64,000 bases of DNA, taken from NCBI GenBank assembly GCA_026129185.1, contig JAHCIO010000020.1, positions 12,504 to 76,503 of the forward strand. Direction: 5' to 3'. The stretch comes from Promineifilum sp019695075. Lineage in GTDB: Bacteria; Chloroflexota; Anaerolineae; Promineifilales; Promineifilaceae. The translations under genes and the position numbers were made by a program. Position 1 is the first letter of the stretch; each line of letters opens with the position of its first letter. The notes beneath the pieces are model-generated. The model saw only the letters and a program-made list of their open reading frames with translations. It searched no databases and was not told where the DNA came from. Shown piece by piece: positions 49,322 to 58,591 of this stretch.

Positions 49322-50305
49322 CTAATACTCCACCGCGCTGATGCCGTTCAACTTGTCCCAGCGGTGATGGGCTTCGATGGTGCGCCACGTGCCGGAGCGC
49401 GAGCGCGTGACGAGCGAGTGGGTGATCGCGCCGGTGGCGGTGTAGCGGACGCCGCGCAGGAAGTCGCCCTGGGTGATGCCCGTGGCGGCGAAGAAGTGGT
49501 CGTCGCCGGCGGCCAATTCGGCCAGGGTCAGCTTGCGGCCAATGGCGATGCCGGCGGCCTCGATGCGCGCCCGCTCGGCGTCGGATTGCGGCGCGAGGCA
49601 GCCCTGAATTTCGCCGCCCAGCCCGTGCATGGCACAGGCGGTGATGACCCCCTCCGGCGTGCCGCCGATGCCCATGACGGCGTCGATGCCCGTGCCCGGC
49701 AGCGCGGCCATGAGCGAGGGGGCCACGTCGCCGTCGGTGATCAGCCGGATGCGCGCGCCCACGTCGCGGATGGCCTGGATGCGAGCCTGGTTGCGCGGCC
49801 GGTCGAGGATGACGACGGTGACCTCATCGATGCGCAGTCCCTTGGCCCGGGCGATGATGGCCAGCGTCTCGGCCACGGGCGCTTCGAGATCGACCTTGCC
49901 GGCCGCCTCCGGCCCGACGATGAGCTTGTCCATGTAGAAAGCCGGGCCGGGGTTGAACATCGTCCCGCGCGGGGCGACGGCGACGACGGCGATGGAGTTC
50001 GGCCGCCCTTTGGCCAGCAGGTTCGTGCCCTCTACGGGATCGACGGCGACGTCGACGGCCGGGCCGTGGCCATTGCCGACGCGCTCGCCGTTGAAAAGCA
50101 TCGGCGCTTCGTCCTTCTCGCCCTCGCCGATGACGACGATGCCGTCCATGCGCACTGTGCCGAGGAGCAGGCGCAGGGCGTTGACGGCCGCGCCGTCGCC
50201 CTCGTTCTTCTGCCCACGGCCGACCCAGCGCGCGGCAGCCAGGGCGGCCGCCTCCGTTGCCCGCGCCAGGTCGAGACCAAGGTTGCGTTCCGGTTGTTCA
50301 GACAT
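49322..50305 (-). CDS. glpX: Fructose-1,6-bisphosphatase class II
   Basis: 327 residues; CAGGAGG precedes the ATG. Class II signature seen in RWVGRGQKNEGDGAAVNALR, MDGIVVIGEGEKDEAPML and VDVAVDPVEGTNLLAKGRPN (metal-binding Asp/Glu), plus VMGIGGTPEGVITA and DHFFAATGITQGDFLRGV. Hydrolyses fructose 1,6-bisphosphate to fructose 6-phosphate. Transcribed with rpe from the 160-bp gap that also serves the divergent ABC-F gene. That gap contains a palindromic low-complexity repeat. Confidence 0.96.
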   Translation of the reverse strand: MSEQPERNLGLDLARATEAAALAAARWVGRGQKNEGDGAAVNALRLLLGTVRMDGIVVIGEGEKDEAPMLFNGERVGNGHGPAVDVAVDPVEGTNLLAKGRPNSIAVVAVAPRGTMFNPGPAFYMDKLIVGPEAAGKVDLEAPVAETLAIIARAKGLRIDEVTVVILDRPRNQARIQAIRDVGARIRLITDGDVAPSLMAALPGTGIDAVMGIGGTPEGVITACAMHGLGGEIQGCLAPQSDAERARIEAAGIAIGRKLTLAELAAGDDHFFAATGITQGDFLRGVRYTATGAITHSLVTRSRSGTWRTIEAHHRWDKLNGISAVEY

Positions 50306-50362
50306 GACTTGCCTCCTGTGGGCTTTGTGAAAGACGGAACAGGGACAGTATAGCCTGAAGAG

Positions 50363-50441
50363 GGGATGGGGACTAGGGATTAGGGGCTAGGGAAGAACGT
50401 TCTTCTCTAGCCCCTAGCCCCTAACACCTAGCCCCTAGAAC
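50363..50441. repeat. Palindromic CTAGGGG/CCCCTAG repeat between divergent genes
   Basis: Units GGGGCTAGGG on the left and CTAGCCCCTAG on the right flank AAGAACGTTCTT, itself a perfect 12-bp palindrome. The whole is a long hairpin in the shared 5' region of glpX and the ABC-F gene. It is related in style to the repeats in the methylase gene and at the cas6 end. Confidence 0.8.
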
Positions 50442-50468
50442 TGGCCCCCGCGCGCTTCCCCAGCTAGA

Positions 50469-52523
50469 ATGGCCGCCATGCCCATCCTGAGCGCGACCGC
50501 TCTTCACCACGCCTACGGGGCCGACGATCTGTTCGACGAGGTCTCCGTCGCCGTCGAGGCGCGCGACCGCGTCGCCCTGGTGGGGCCGAACGGCGTGGGC
50601 AAGACGACGCTGCTGCTGGCGCTGGCCGGGCTGCTGGAGCCGAGCGGCGGCACGGTGGAGCGGGCCGACGGGCTGACGTTGGGCTATCTGCGCCAGGAGG
50701 CGGCGCTGACCTTCGCCGGCCGCGAGAACACCGTCTACGGCGAAATGCTGACCGTCTTCGCCGAACTGCACCGCCGCGAGGCGGAAATGGCCGCGCTGGA
50801 GGCGGCGCTGACCGAAGCCTACTCGCCCGAACTGCTGGAGACCTACGGCGAGGCGCAGGCCGCCTTCGAGGCCGCCGGCGGCTACCAGTACCACAATGAC
50901 ATCAAGCGCGTGCTGCAAGGGCTAGGCTTCCCACCGGCGGAGTGGGACACACCGCTGTTGCACCTGAGCGGCGGGCAGAAGACGCGCGTGCTGCTCGGCC
51001 GCCTGTTGCTCGAACAACCGGCGCTGCTGATCATGGACGAGCCAACCAACCACCTCGACATCGCCGCCATCGAGTGGCTGGAGGGCACGCTGCGCCGCTG
51101 GGAAGGGGCGCTCATCCTGGTCAGCCACGACCGCTACTTCCTCAATCGCGTCGTCAATCGCGTTTGGGAACTGGCCCCGGAGAGCGGCGGGCCGGCCAAG
51201 CTGCACGCCTACCGCGGCAACTACGACGCCTACGTCCGCCAGCGCCAGGACGCCTGGGAGCGGGCGCAGCGGCTGTACGAGGAGGAGAAGGAGCGGCTGG
51301 CGGCCGAGGCCGACTTCATCCAGCGCCACATTGCCGGCGGCCAGACCGACATCGCCAAGGGGCGTCTGCGGCAACTGACGCGCGACCTGGCCCTCATCGA
51401 CCAGATCGGCCTGGCGGCGATGGCCGAGATGCGCCGCGGCAACCGCGGCTGGATCGAGGTCGGCGCGCGCGTGCGCACGCTGACTATCAACGAGGCGTTG
51501 GAGCGCATACGCGCTCTCCGTCCGCCCGGCGCGCGCCCGCCACGGCTGAACATCCACCTGGAGACGACCGAGCGCAGCAGCCGCGTCGTCCTGCGGGTCA
51601 AGGACGCGATCATCGGCTATCCGGGCCGGCCGCTGTTCGGCGTCCACCGGCTGAAGCTGGAGCGCGGCGGCCGGGCGGCGCTGCTGGGGCCGAACGGCAG
51701 CGGCAAGAGCACCTTCCTGCGCACTATCCTGGGCAACATCGCGCCGCTGGCCGGCGAAGTGGCCTGCGGCGACGGCGTGCAGATCGGCTACTTCGCCCAG
51801 GCCCACGACCAGCTTGTGCCCGAGCGGCGGGTCATCGACGAAATCTGGGCGCGCAGCCGGCTGAACGAGACCGAGGCGCGCGGCTATCTGGCCCACTACC
51901 TCTTCCGCGGCGACGACGTGTTCAAGCGCGTGCGCGAGTTGAGCGGCGGCGAGCGCGGCCGGCTGGCCCTGGCGCTGCTGGCGCTGGAGGGGGCCAACTT
52001 CCTGTTGCTCGACGAGCCGACCAACCACCTCGACATCCCCTCGCAGGAAGTCCTTCAGGAAGTGCTGGAGGCGTTCAACGGCACCATCCTCCTCATCTCC
52101 CACGACCGCTATCTGGTCGACCGGTTGGCGCAGCACATCTGGTCCATCGAAGAGGGTGAGCTGCTGGCCTTCACGGCGACGTATCAGGAGTTCCTGGCCG
52201 AGCGCGAAGGCGGCGAGACGCCGGCCCAGAGTGAGCCGGAGGGCACGCCGGAGCCACCCGCGCCCGCCCCGGCGGCCGAGGAAGCCCAGCCGGCTGCGCT
52301 CGCCGCCGGTTGGAGCCGGCAGGCGCGCCACCGCGAGGAGCGCCGCCGCCGCGCCCTGGCCACGGAATTGGAGGACGCTGAGTATTGGCTGGCGCGGACG
52401 GCCGAGGCGCTGGAAGAGGCCCACGCTGCCGGCGACGCCGCCGCACCCGAACGAGAGGCCGAGCACACCGCCGCGCGCGAGCGTCTAGACGAACTGCTGG
52501 CCGAATGGGAGCTACTGTCATGA
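50469..52523 (+). CDS. ABC-F family ATPase
   Basis: 684 residues (start could also be the ATG at 50478). Two ABC cassettes without membrane helices: Walker A GPNGVGKT (39-46), signature LSGGQKTRV (near 165), LLIMDEPTNHLD; then GPNGSGKS (near 408), LSGGERGRLALALL (near 491) and FLLLDEPTNHLD. The linker contains YVRQRQDAWERAQRLYEEEK. The C-terminal coiled coil (about 610-684, RQARHREERRRRALATELED and on) resembles Uup/YdiF types. ABC-F proteins act on ribosomes; a specific role cannot be assigned. The stop overlaps the next ATG by 4 bp. Confidence 0.93.
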   Translation: MAAMPILSATALHHAYGADDLFDEVSVAVEARDRVALVGPNGVGKTTLLLALAGLLEPSGGTVERADGLTLGYLRQEAALTFAGRENTVYGEMLTVFAELHRREAEMAALEAALTEAYSPELLETYGEAQAAFEAAGGYQYHNDIKRVLQGLGFPPAEWDTPLLHLSGGQKTRVLLGRLLLEQPALLIMDEPTNHLDIAAIEWLEGTLRRWEGALILVSHDRYFLNRVVNRVWELAPESGGPAKLHAYRGNYDAYVRQRQDAWERAQRLYEEEKERLAAEADFIQRHIAGGQTDIAKGRLRQLTRDLALIDQIGLAAMAEMRRGNRGWIEVGARVRTLTINEALERIRALRPPGARPPRLNIHLETTERSSRVVLRVKDAIIGYPGRPLFGVHRLKLERGGRAALLGPNGSGKSTFLRTILGNIAPLAGEVACGDGVQIGYFAQAHDQLVPERRVIDEIWARSRLNETEARGYLAHYLFRGDDVFKRVRELSGGERGRLALALLALEGANFLLLDEPTNHLDIPSQEVLQEVLEAFNGTILLISHDRYLVDRLAQHIWSIEEGELLAFTATYQEFLAEREGGETPAQSEPEGTPEPPAPAPAAEEAQPAALAAGWSRQARHREERRRRALATELEDAEYWLARTAEALEEAHAAGDAAAPEREAEHTAARERLDELLAEWELLS

Positions 52524-53215
52524 CACCAATCGACGCGCCGCCCTTTCGCGGCGTGCTCTTCGACTTCAACGGCGTGCTCTTCTGGGACAACCCGCTGCAT
52601 GAGGAAGCCTGGCGGCGCTATTCGCGCCAATTGCGCGGCCGGCCCATGTCCGACCGCGAGATGACGGAGCAGGTCCACGGCAAGGTCAACCGCGACATTT
52701 TCACCTACGTGCTGGGCGAAACGCCGAGCGACGAGCGGCTGGCGACGCTGATCGCTGAGAAAGAGGCCATCTATCGGCAGCTATGTCTGGAGGCGGATGG
52801 CGTCTTTCGCCTGTCGCCGGGCGCGACCGGACTGCTGGACTTCCTGGTGGCCGCGGGCATCCCCCATGCCATCGCCACGTCGTCGCCCCACCAGAACCTC
52901 GTCTTCTACGTCGAACATCTTGACCTGCGCCGCTGGTTCGGCGACGAACAGCTCATCTACGACCGCGGGGCCTATCCCGGCAAGCCCGCGCCGGATATTT
53001 ACCTGGAGGCGGCCGCACGGCTGGGGCTGCTGCCGTCGGCCTGCGTCGTCGTCGAAGACTCCATCGCCGGCATTGCCGCGGCGCGGGCGGCGGGGATCGG
53101 CCACATCGTCGCCCTTGGCCCAGCGGCAAGCCACGCCGAACTGGGAGCGTTGCCGGGCGTGGGCACGGTGATCACCGATCTGAGCCAGTTCCCGCGCCAT
53201 TTGCTGGCAGCGTGA
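52520..53215 (+). CDS. HAD-superfamily phosphatase/phosphomutase
   Basis: 231 residues from MTPIDAPPFRGVLFDFNGVL (ATG overlaps the ABC-F stop). HAD motif I DFNGVL (the second Asp of DxD is replaced by Asn), motif II ATSSPH, motif III KPAPDIYLEAA, and motif IV VVVEDSIAGI. The cap domain between motif I and II is of the beta-phosphoglucomutase type. The D-F-N change at the general acid/base position may reduce phosphatase activity. Probably acts on a small sugar phosphate. Confidence 0.88.
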   Translation: MTPIDAPPFRGVLFDFNGVLFWDNPLHEEAWRRYSRQLRGRPMSDREMTEQVHGKVNRDIFTYVLGETPSDERLATLIAEKEAIYRQLCLEADGVFRLSPGATGLLDFLVAAGIPHAIATSSPHQNLVFYVEHLDLRRWFGDEQLIYDRGAYPGKPAPDIYLEAAARLGLLPSACVVVEDSIAGIAAARAAGIGHIVALGPAASHAELGALPGVGTVITDLSQFPRHLLAA

Positions 53216-53323
53216 CCCGGGCTGTGCAGCGCGCCTGACGACCGAACGTCACCATTGACCCGCGCAGGGCATCTGATTATCGAGAACGGCCGTCCACGAA
53301 GTCGTTTTTTCGTGTAGTATAGC

Positions 53324-53347
53324 GTGGCGCGATTCTCCCGAATCGCG
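53324..53347. repeat. CGCGATTC repeat, copy 2 (left flank of IS remnant)
   Basis: A single 24-bp arm identical to the left arm at 45382-45405, ending one base before the insertion-sequence terminus. A TAGTAT/TATAGC stretch lies just before it. Confidence 0.85.
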
Positions 53348-53348
53348 T

Positions 53349-54953
53349 CTGGACTTTGGCTCTTCTTGAAAAAGGAAGTGCACTCGTTTACTGTTAGCTA
53401 GGTCAAGAACCGACAGAAACGAGGCACTTCCTATGACAAGTATTCCCCAAAACAGCGAACTGCTCAACCATTTGGCTGAACTTCTGAGCGCGCACCGGCA
53501 CCTGTTTCGACAGGAACGGGTGTTTCAGCGCGTGGCCTTGCTGTGGTGATGGCCGAGATTGTGGCCCTGGCTCGGCACACAGTGACCTGGTCCAGCCCAT
53601 GGGCGTGGGGCTGACGGAGGCGGACTGGGAGCGGCTGGCATCGCCTGTTCGGCGCAAACCCGGTTTGACATGACGAGGGCTAGTGCGGTGGATGTGGACG
53701 GGAACGGCAGCATGTCGGCGCGGATGGTCTATGTGGTGGCCGGGGGATAGCACCAGACGCGGCGCAGCAGCCGCAAGGTGGAAGGGACATCCTGGCTGCA
53801 CAATCCGCTGTCGCCAACGTTCCGACGCGGCATCCACATGGCAACGCGCTGAGTGCCGCCTGGCGAGTTAGAAGCTGTGGCCGGCGGAAGACGGGGTACA
53901 GTCGCGCGCCCCTATGGGCGAAGCCGGCCTTCACCACCAAAGTCAAGCACGCACGGAGCGTACCGTGCAAGGAATGGGAGGCAGCTGGGCTTTTCTGCGC
54001 TGGCTGAGGCAGTTGGTCCGGGGTGATCATGGTCACGGCCCAGCGGGTGCTGATGGTCGCCGACGGTCGCTTCGACAATGTCAGTTATTAGTCCGCAGTT
54101 GCCGGCGGGGTCATTCTCCTGGTTCGCAGCGCCAGCGCAACCACGGGCGTTGTGTGGCGGCTTCCCACACCGGCAGTGCCCTTCAATATGGGGAGGGCGC
54201 TGACGCCGCAAAGTATTGGCAAAGCGGCATGGGGCTGGCAGAAGCTGACCCTGGACGTTAACGCGGCGGCCCATGCCTGCAAGGTCAAAGATTGGCGGCC
54301 GTTCCTGCGCCTGCCGGCCGCTACCCCTCTTCCCTCGCCATCGTCGTGCGCGGCAAAGAGAAGCGAAGCGCCACATACCCCGTCGCGACCCTTGCCCTTC
54401 CTGGTCCGTACCGGTTCCAGGACCACCGCCGGGGTCTCCAGCAGCACGCGCCCGCCAGGTCGGGCGGCTCTGTTCTGGGCCTGGCTTGCTGGGGTCGCCC
54501 ACCGTGAGACTGAAGTCCAACTTCTCGGCCTGGGCGACAAGCAGTGCTGGAACACCACGCCGCCGTCCTGTCTGTCAATTTGGGCGCTTGGATACCAATG
54601 CCTCTTGCTCTGGCCGAAGCTATCGCGCTGCGGGGTCCTGACCGACGGCCCACCTCAGTAGCCCACCACCGCCTGAGAATTGGCAGGGCGAACCGGCGCT
54701 GGTCATCGGCTGGCACCACCTCTGGCGCGGTTACGCGCCGCTTTGTGGGGCACACCAATTCCAGCCATTCGCCCGGATGACAACCTGCTGAGCAGAGGAT
54801 TTGGACTGGTTCCAGCCCGCTCTGCGTCACGCGGCCTTCGCCGCCGCCCGTTCTTAGCCCAAATCCCGGCCCCCGGCCTCTTCCGGGCCGTCACCAACCG
54901 TCAAATGTGCCTCCCGTTCCCTCGGTAGGTTCCTTCAAAACGCCAAAGTCCAG
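53349..54953 (+). mobile_element. Decayed insertion sequence (about 1.6 kb)
   Basis: Bounded by CTGGACTTTGGC at 53349-53360 and its reverse complement GCCAAAGTCCAG at 54942-54953, which extend imperfectly (TTTTGAA/TTCTTGAA). The right 123 bp (54836-54958) are repeated exactly, in inverted orientation, at the right edge of the window (63875-63997). It encloses a transposase broken by many frameshifts and stops, and is flanked on both sides by CGCGATTC repeats. I saw no clear target duplication. Confidence 0.85.
53433..54800 (+). pseudogene. Degenerate DDE transposase
   Basis: Reading on the plus strand: start MTSIPQNSELLNHLAELLSA with RHLFRQERVFQRVALL; then in other frames EIVALARHTVTW and, near 54515-54600, TEVQLLGLGDKQCWNTTPP. 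The last is the conserved C-terminal part seen in DDE transposases common in Chloroflexota (pattern E-x(n)-GLGxKQCWN). Frames change several times and stops interrupt (for example TGA at about 53547), so no functional protein is possible. The catalytic Asp motifs in the middle are unrecognisable. Confidence 0.75.
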
Positions 54954-54954
54954 G

Positions 54955-55016
54955 GGCGATTCTCTGAATCGCGTTAGTGACGGGCGCATACCGGCGATTC
55001 GGGAGAATCGCGCCAC
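54955..55016. repeat. CGCGATTC palindromic repeat, copy 3 (right flank of IS remnant)
   Basis: Left arm at 54955-54973 (with TCTCTG variant) and right arm at 54993-55016, inverted to each other; the loop is about 19 bp. It lies upstream of the AMMECR1 gene, whose possible -10 box TATACT (55032-55037) follows directly. Confidence 0.85.
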
Positions 55017-55059
55017 GCGGGGCAATCCGTTGTATACTGTGGGGAAGGGGGTACCGACG

Positions 55060-55674
55060 ATGAACGCCCACGAACCGCACCGCCTGACCACCGCCGAAGA
55101 ACGCGCCGAACTGCTGAGCCTGGCCCGTCGCACTATCCGCGCGGCGATCACCACGGGCGAGACACCAGACTACCAGACCGATAGCCCGCACTTGCTGCGC
55201 CCGGCGGCCGTCTTCGTGACGCTGCGCGGCGCGCCCCACGATTACGAGCCGGAGGGAGAGTTGCGCGGCTGTGTCGGCCGCACCGAGGCCGACGAGCCGC
55301 TCTACCTGGCGGTACAGGACGCGGCCGTGAAGGCGGCCACCATTGACCCGCGCTTCTATCCCGTCACGCCCGGCGAGCTGGACGGGCTGAGCATCGAGAT
55401 TTCGATCCTCTCGCCCATGCGGCCCATCGAACACTACCGCGATATAGAAGTAGGCCGCGACGGGTTGCTCATCATCGGCCATCACCGTCGCGGCCTGTTG
55501 TTGCCGGAAGTGCCGGCGCACTTCGGCTGGGATGTGCGGGAGTTCGTGCGGCAGCTGTGTCGCAAAGCGTCGCTGCCGGACGATGCCTGGCCGGGCCAGA
55601 CGCAACTACTGGCCTTTACGACCGAGAGTTTTACCGCGCCCGGCCAATCCGATCGCGCCAGCGCCGAGCGCTAG
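55060..55674 (+). CDS. amrA: AMMECR1-domain protein (AmmeMemoRadiSam system protein A)
   Basis: 204 residues from MNAHEPHRLTTAEERAELL (ATG 55060, purine-rich GGGGAAGGGGG upstream). AMMECR1 motifs: AVFVTLRGA, ELRGCVGRTEADEPLYLAVQDAA (LRGCIG core), DPRFYPVTPGELDGLSIEIS and a GLLLPEVPAHFGWDVREFV stretch. In other genomes it accompanies a Memo-like dioxygenase and a radical SAM enzyme; neither is in this window. Biochemical role not settled. Confidence 0.92.
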   Translation: MNAHEPHRLTTAEERAELLSLARRTIRAAITTGETPDYQTDSPHLLRPAAVFVTLRGAPHDYEPEGELRGCVGRTEADEPLYLAVQDAAVKAATIDPRFYPVTPGELDGLSIEISILSPMRPIEHYRDIEVGRDGLLIIGHHRRGLLLPEVPAHFGWDVREFVRQLCRKASLPDDAWPGQTQLLAFTTESFTAPGQSDRASAER

Positions 55675-55943
55675 CTGTTGCCGCGCTTGCCACGGCCGCG
55701 GCTGCCGGAGCGCTTGCTGCCGCTGCCGCTACCATTGCGCCGCTCCGAGCCTTCCTTGGAGAGAACGGGCAGCGCGTTGCGTCCTTCCATCACTTGCCAG
55801 CCCGAGGGCACACTGTCGAGCACGCCCTCACGCCGATCCTTGGCGAAGAAGTAGATCGTGCGTGTTTGATCGTTGTTGAGTTCCACTTCACGGCCGTGAA
55901 GGTAATACGTCTGTCCCTTCGAGTTCGTATAGGCGAAAGCCAT
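55671..55943 (-). CDS. Small conserved protein with Ser/Arg/Gly-rich tail
   Basis: 90 residues beginning MAFAYTNSKGQTYYLHGREV, with AAGGAGAAG upstream. The beta-rich front (YYLHGREVELNNDQTRTIYF, then FAKDRREGVLDSVPSGWQV) recurs in Chloroflexota as a short stand-alone protein. The last 25 residues are low-complexity basic (RRNGSGSGSKRSGSRGRGKR). It might bind nucleic acid; function unknown. Its stop overlaps the AMMECR1 stop by 4 bp. Confidence 0.8.
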   Translation of the reverse strand: MAFAYTNSKGQTYYLHGREVELNNDQTRTIYFFAKDRREGVLDSVPSGWQVMEGRNALPVLSKEGSERRNGSGSGSKRSGSRGRGKRGNS

Positions 55944-56232
55944 CTCTCTTCTCCTTGTGAGAATGGGTTTTGCATTCTCCTTATGGGGATGGGTTTTGCC
56001 TTCCAGTCTACGAATAGCGGGGCAAATCACAATAGACCGCAGGCATAAAAGAGGACGCGCAGAATATACCTATGGGCGCGGCGTTTGGCGTCGTTTCGCA
56101 GGCCCGACGTCAGAGGTATGGCGTGATGCTGTGGCGCGAGTACGGGTCTCAGGTAGGGCTTGGGGCGACTAATACATGTTAATTTAACTATGTAGGCCGG
56201 CACAAGCGAACACCCCCAGCCCACACCGCGCC

Positions 56233-57231
56233 CTAGTCCCCCACTGCCCGCGCCCCCTCCGCCAACAACCCATACCGCTCGGCCGACAGCCGCACCGACG
56301 CGATGACGCTCGCCCGCAGGTCGTCGGGAGCCAGCACTTCGCAATCCGCTCCCCAGCCGCGTACCCACGGCTCCATCTCGCGCCACTCGACGATCTGCGC
56401 CTCCCATTCACACGTGCCGTCCGGCCGCTCGCGGATGGTCTGCGACGGATGCCAGACCGTCTCCTTAACCCGCGGCGTCACGCGGCGGCTGAAATGCAGG
56501 CGGACGGTGCATGGCTGCCGGTCGGAGTGCCAGATGCCCCAGGCGTGTTCCAGCAGCGCGTGGCTGTCGAACTCGGCCGGGATGGTGAACGGTTCCGTCG
56601 TCACGGCGGCGTGCTCGATGCGACCGAGCTTGAGCGTGATCACCGCGTCGTAGTGGTCGCTGTGGCCGATCAGGTAGACGCCGTCGCCCCAGATGGACGG
56701 CTCAAGCTGGTAGGGGCTGATGGTGTGGACGCGCGGCGCGTCGTCGTGGGGCTTGCGATAGCGCACGCGCACCTTGCGGCCGGTGATCCAGCCCTCGACG
56801 ATCTGCTCCAACACATAGGTCAGCCGCGCGTCCGTCTCCTGCTCCAGCACTTCCTGGGCGGCGCGCACCAGCCCGACCATCATCGGCCGGCGCAACACCT
56901 GGGCCAGCTTCTCCAGCGCCGATGCCGTGGGCAAGTGGCCGACGCGGGTCTGCTGCTGCAAGCGCCGCCCACCCAGATAGAGCGCCAGCGCCTCGCTTGG
57001 CGTCAGGCGCAGGTTGCCCAGCTGCCGCTGCCGGTCGATGCGGTAGCGACCTGGCGCTTCCTCGACAAACGGTGCGGACAGTTCCCTTTCCATGAAACAG
57101 CGCGTCCGGTAGATCGTGGAGCGGTTGACCTCCAGCCGCTCCCCCATCTCCGCGTCGCTCCAGGCGCGATCGACATACAGCCGCTCCATTTCGCTGATCA
57201 ACCAGGCGCGATGGATTGCCCGTTGGCCCAT
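56233..57231 (-). CDS. WYL-domain transcriptional regulator
   Basis: 332 residues. N-terminal winged HTH (SEMERLYVDRAWSDAEMGER, LEVNRSTIYRTRCFM), middle WYL domain (about 145-225: ITGRKVRVRYRKPHDDAPRV, ISPYQLEPSIWGDGVYLIGH), and the WCX C-terminal extension (about 240-320, including WEAQIVEWREMEPWVRGWG). WYL regulators bind nucleic acid or nucleotide ligands and often control defence or stress genes. An inverted repeat just upstream (57256-57303) is a candidate own-operator. A scrap of a related gene lies at 40844. Confidence 0.9.
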   Translation of the reverse strand: MGQRAIHRAWLISEMERLYVDRAWSDAEMGERLEVNRSTIYRTRCFMERELSAPFVEEAPGRYRIDRQRQLGNLRLTPSEALALYLGGRRLQQQTRVGHLPTASALEKLAQVLRRPMMVGLVRAAQEVLEQETDARLTYVLEQIVEGWITGRKVRVRYRKPHDDAPRVHTISPYQLEPSIWGDGVYLIGHSDHYDAVITLKLGRIEHAAVTTEPFTIPAEFDSHALLEHAWGIWHSDRQPCTVRLHFSRRVTPRVKETVWHPSQTIRERPDGTCEWEAQIVEWREMEPWVRGWGADCEVLAPDDLRASVIASVRLSAERYGLLAEGARAVGD

Positions 57232-57255
57232 GCAATGCCTCCTTCAAAATCGTGC

Positions 57256-57303
57256 CACGAAGTTGTGCGCCGCGGCTGCGCCACACAATCATGCCACTTC
57301 GTG
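57256..57303. promoter_or_regulatory. Inverted CACGAAGT...ACTTCGTG ahead of the WYL gene
   Basis: Arms CACGAAGT (57256-57263) and ACTTCGTG (57296-57303) are perfect inverted 8-mers. Additional matching bases around them (GCCACGAAG and CTTCGTGC, TTGTG and CACAA) lie 25-70 bp before the WYL ATG. Possible dimer-binding operator. Confidence 0.45.
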
Positions 57304-57378
57304 CTACTTTGGCCCCACCCACCGCCGTCGCCAGGGGCGCGGCCCTCTCCAGTCAGTGTAGCCGCGCCATCTGACAAC

Positions 57379-57594
57379 CTACCTTTCGCCGCGCCGGCGG
57401 CCGAACCAGGACACACCACCACGGTCGTCCTCGAGCAGCATGTCGCCGCGGTCTTCCAATTGCGCCAGGGCGCGCATCATCGTCTTGTTGTCCACACCCA
57501 GCCGGCGGGCCAGCCAGCCCGGCCGCTGCGCCGGGTTCCGCTGAATCGTTTCAACAATGGAATTCAGGCGTTCTTCATCCGATTTGCGACTCAT
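57379..57594 (-). CDS. Small winged-helix DNA-binding-like protein
   Basis: 71 residues: ERLNSIVETIQRNPAQRPGW, LARRLGVDNKTMMRALAQLE, then a wing EDRGDMLLEDDRGGVSWFG. This is a minimal winged HTH with basic C-terminus. Start ATG is preceded by GGAGGCGG. It is encoded 147 bp upstream of the WYL gene on the same strand. Possibly a partner regulator; target unknown. Confidence 0.75.
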   Translation of the reverse strand: MSRKSDEERLNSIVETIQRNPAQRPGWLARRLGVDNKTMMRALAQLEDRGDMLLEDDRGGVSWFGRRRGER

Positions 57595-57670
57595 TGTACC
57601 GCCTCCTGCGCGCCGCCTCCGGCAGAGGCGGTCTAGATGTTGCGCTCTACTTGCAGGCTAAAACCGGTGC

Positions 57671-57687
57671 GTTGCAAGGGATGCAAC
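57671..57687. promoter_or_regulatory. Short palindrome GTTGCA-N5-TGCAAC upstream of copper cluster
   Basis: Perfect 6-bp inverted arms spaced by 5 bp, about 200 bp before the DUF305 gene. It could be a repressor operator. The rest of the 295-bp gap (57595-57889) shows nothing else. Confidence 0.3.
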
Positions 57688-57889
57688 ATGGTGGCGGTTC
57701 CTGGCCGGAATTGCGCCCCAATCGCTGCTGAAGTCGCCTGCCCCCACCCTACCGGCCTGGCTGTAGACACACACAATGAGAGGACTGCCAGGGCCAGGCG
57801 AAGTGTGCTACCATTCGTGCCGGCCGCGGGCGGTATTGTCTTGTGCCCGCGAATACTTACTACACGAAATTCAGGCACGAGAAAACGAC

Positions 57890-58585
57890 ATGGATACTGC
57901 GCTCGACCCTCTTCCGACTGATGCTGAATTCGGCGACGACGCTACGGCTACCCCGCCCAATCGCCTGTGGTTGCTGCTTGTCGTCGCTGTGCTGGCGCTG
58001 GCCGCCGGGGCGCTGGGCGGCTATTGGCTCGGCCGGGCGCGCGTGCCCGCGGCCGATTCCGTGGACGTTGGCTTCGCCCGCGATATGAGCCTCCACCACG
58101 AGCAGGCCGTCGTCATGGCCGGCCTGATCTACGACCGTACCAGCGACCCGGCCATCCGCACCCTGGCCTTCGACATCCTGACGACGCAACAAGGCCAGAT
58201 CGGCATTATGAGCGGCTGGCTCGATGCCTGGGGGCTGCCGTGGACGAGCAGCGAGCCGCGCATGGCTTGGATGGGTATGCCCACTGAGGGCCTGATGCCG
58301 GGCATGGCCACGGGCGAGCAGCTGGCCGCCCTACGCGCCGCCGATGGCGATGCCGCCGACGTCCTGTTCCTGCAACTGATGATCCCCCACCACCAGGGCG
58401 GCGTGGCGATGGCCACGGCGGCCGAGAACGCCGACCAGCAGGTCGTGCGCACGCTGGCGACTTCGATCGTCGAGGCGCAACAACTGGAGATCGACTACAT
58501 GCGCGAACTGCTGGCGGCCAAGGGCGGCGCGGAACTCGCGCCGGCCCCGGCCGAAGATGGCGGCCACATGCACTCCATGCCCTAG
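57890..58585 (+). CDS. DUF305 family membrane-anchored protein (metal/copper associated)
   Basis: 231 residues (ATG 57890). One transmembrane helix near residues 25-47 (LWLLLVVAVLALAAGALGGYW), then a DUF305 four-helix domain outside the membrane with two paired-His motifs, DMSLHHEQAV and MIPHHQGGVA, and a His/Met end HMHSMP. These are ferritin-like metal ligands. DUF305 proteins cluster with copper resistance genes, consistent with the next genes. Role inferred: copper binding in the envelope. Confidence 0.88.
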   Translation: MDTALDPLPTDAEFGDDATATPPNRLWLLLVVAVLALAAGALGGYWLGRARVPAADSVDVGFARDMSLHHEQAVVMAGLIYDRTSDPAIRTLAFDILTTQQGQIGIMSGWLDAWGLPWTSSEPRMAWMGMPTEGLMPGMATGEQLAALRAADGDAADVLFLQLMIPHHQGGVAMATAAENADQQVVRTLATSIVEAQQLEIDYMRELLAAKGGAELAPAPAEDGGHMHSMP

Positions 58586-58591
58586 CCCAAC

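Noticed and set aside
54907..55059. Longer AMMECR1 start at 54907
   Set aside because: The extension is encoded by the insertion-sequence end and the CGCGATTC repeat, with no ribosome site; ATG 55060 is better.
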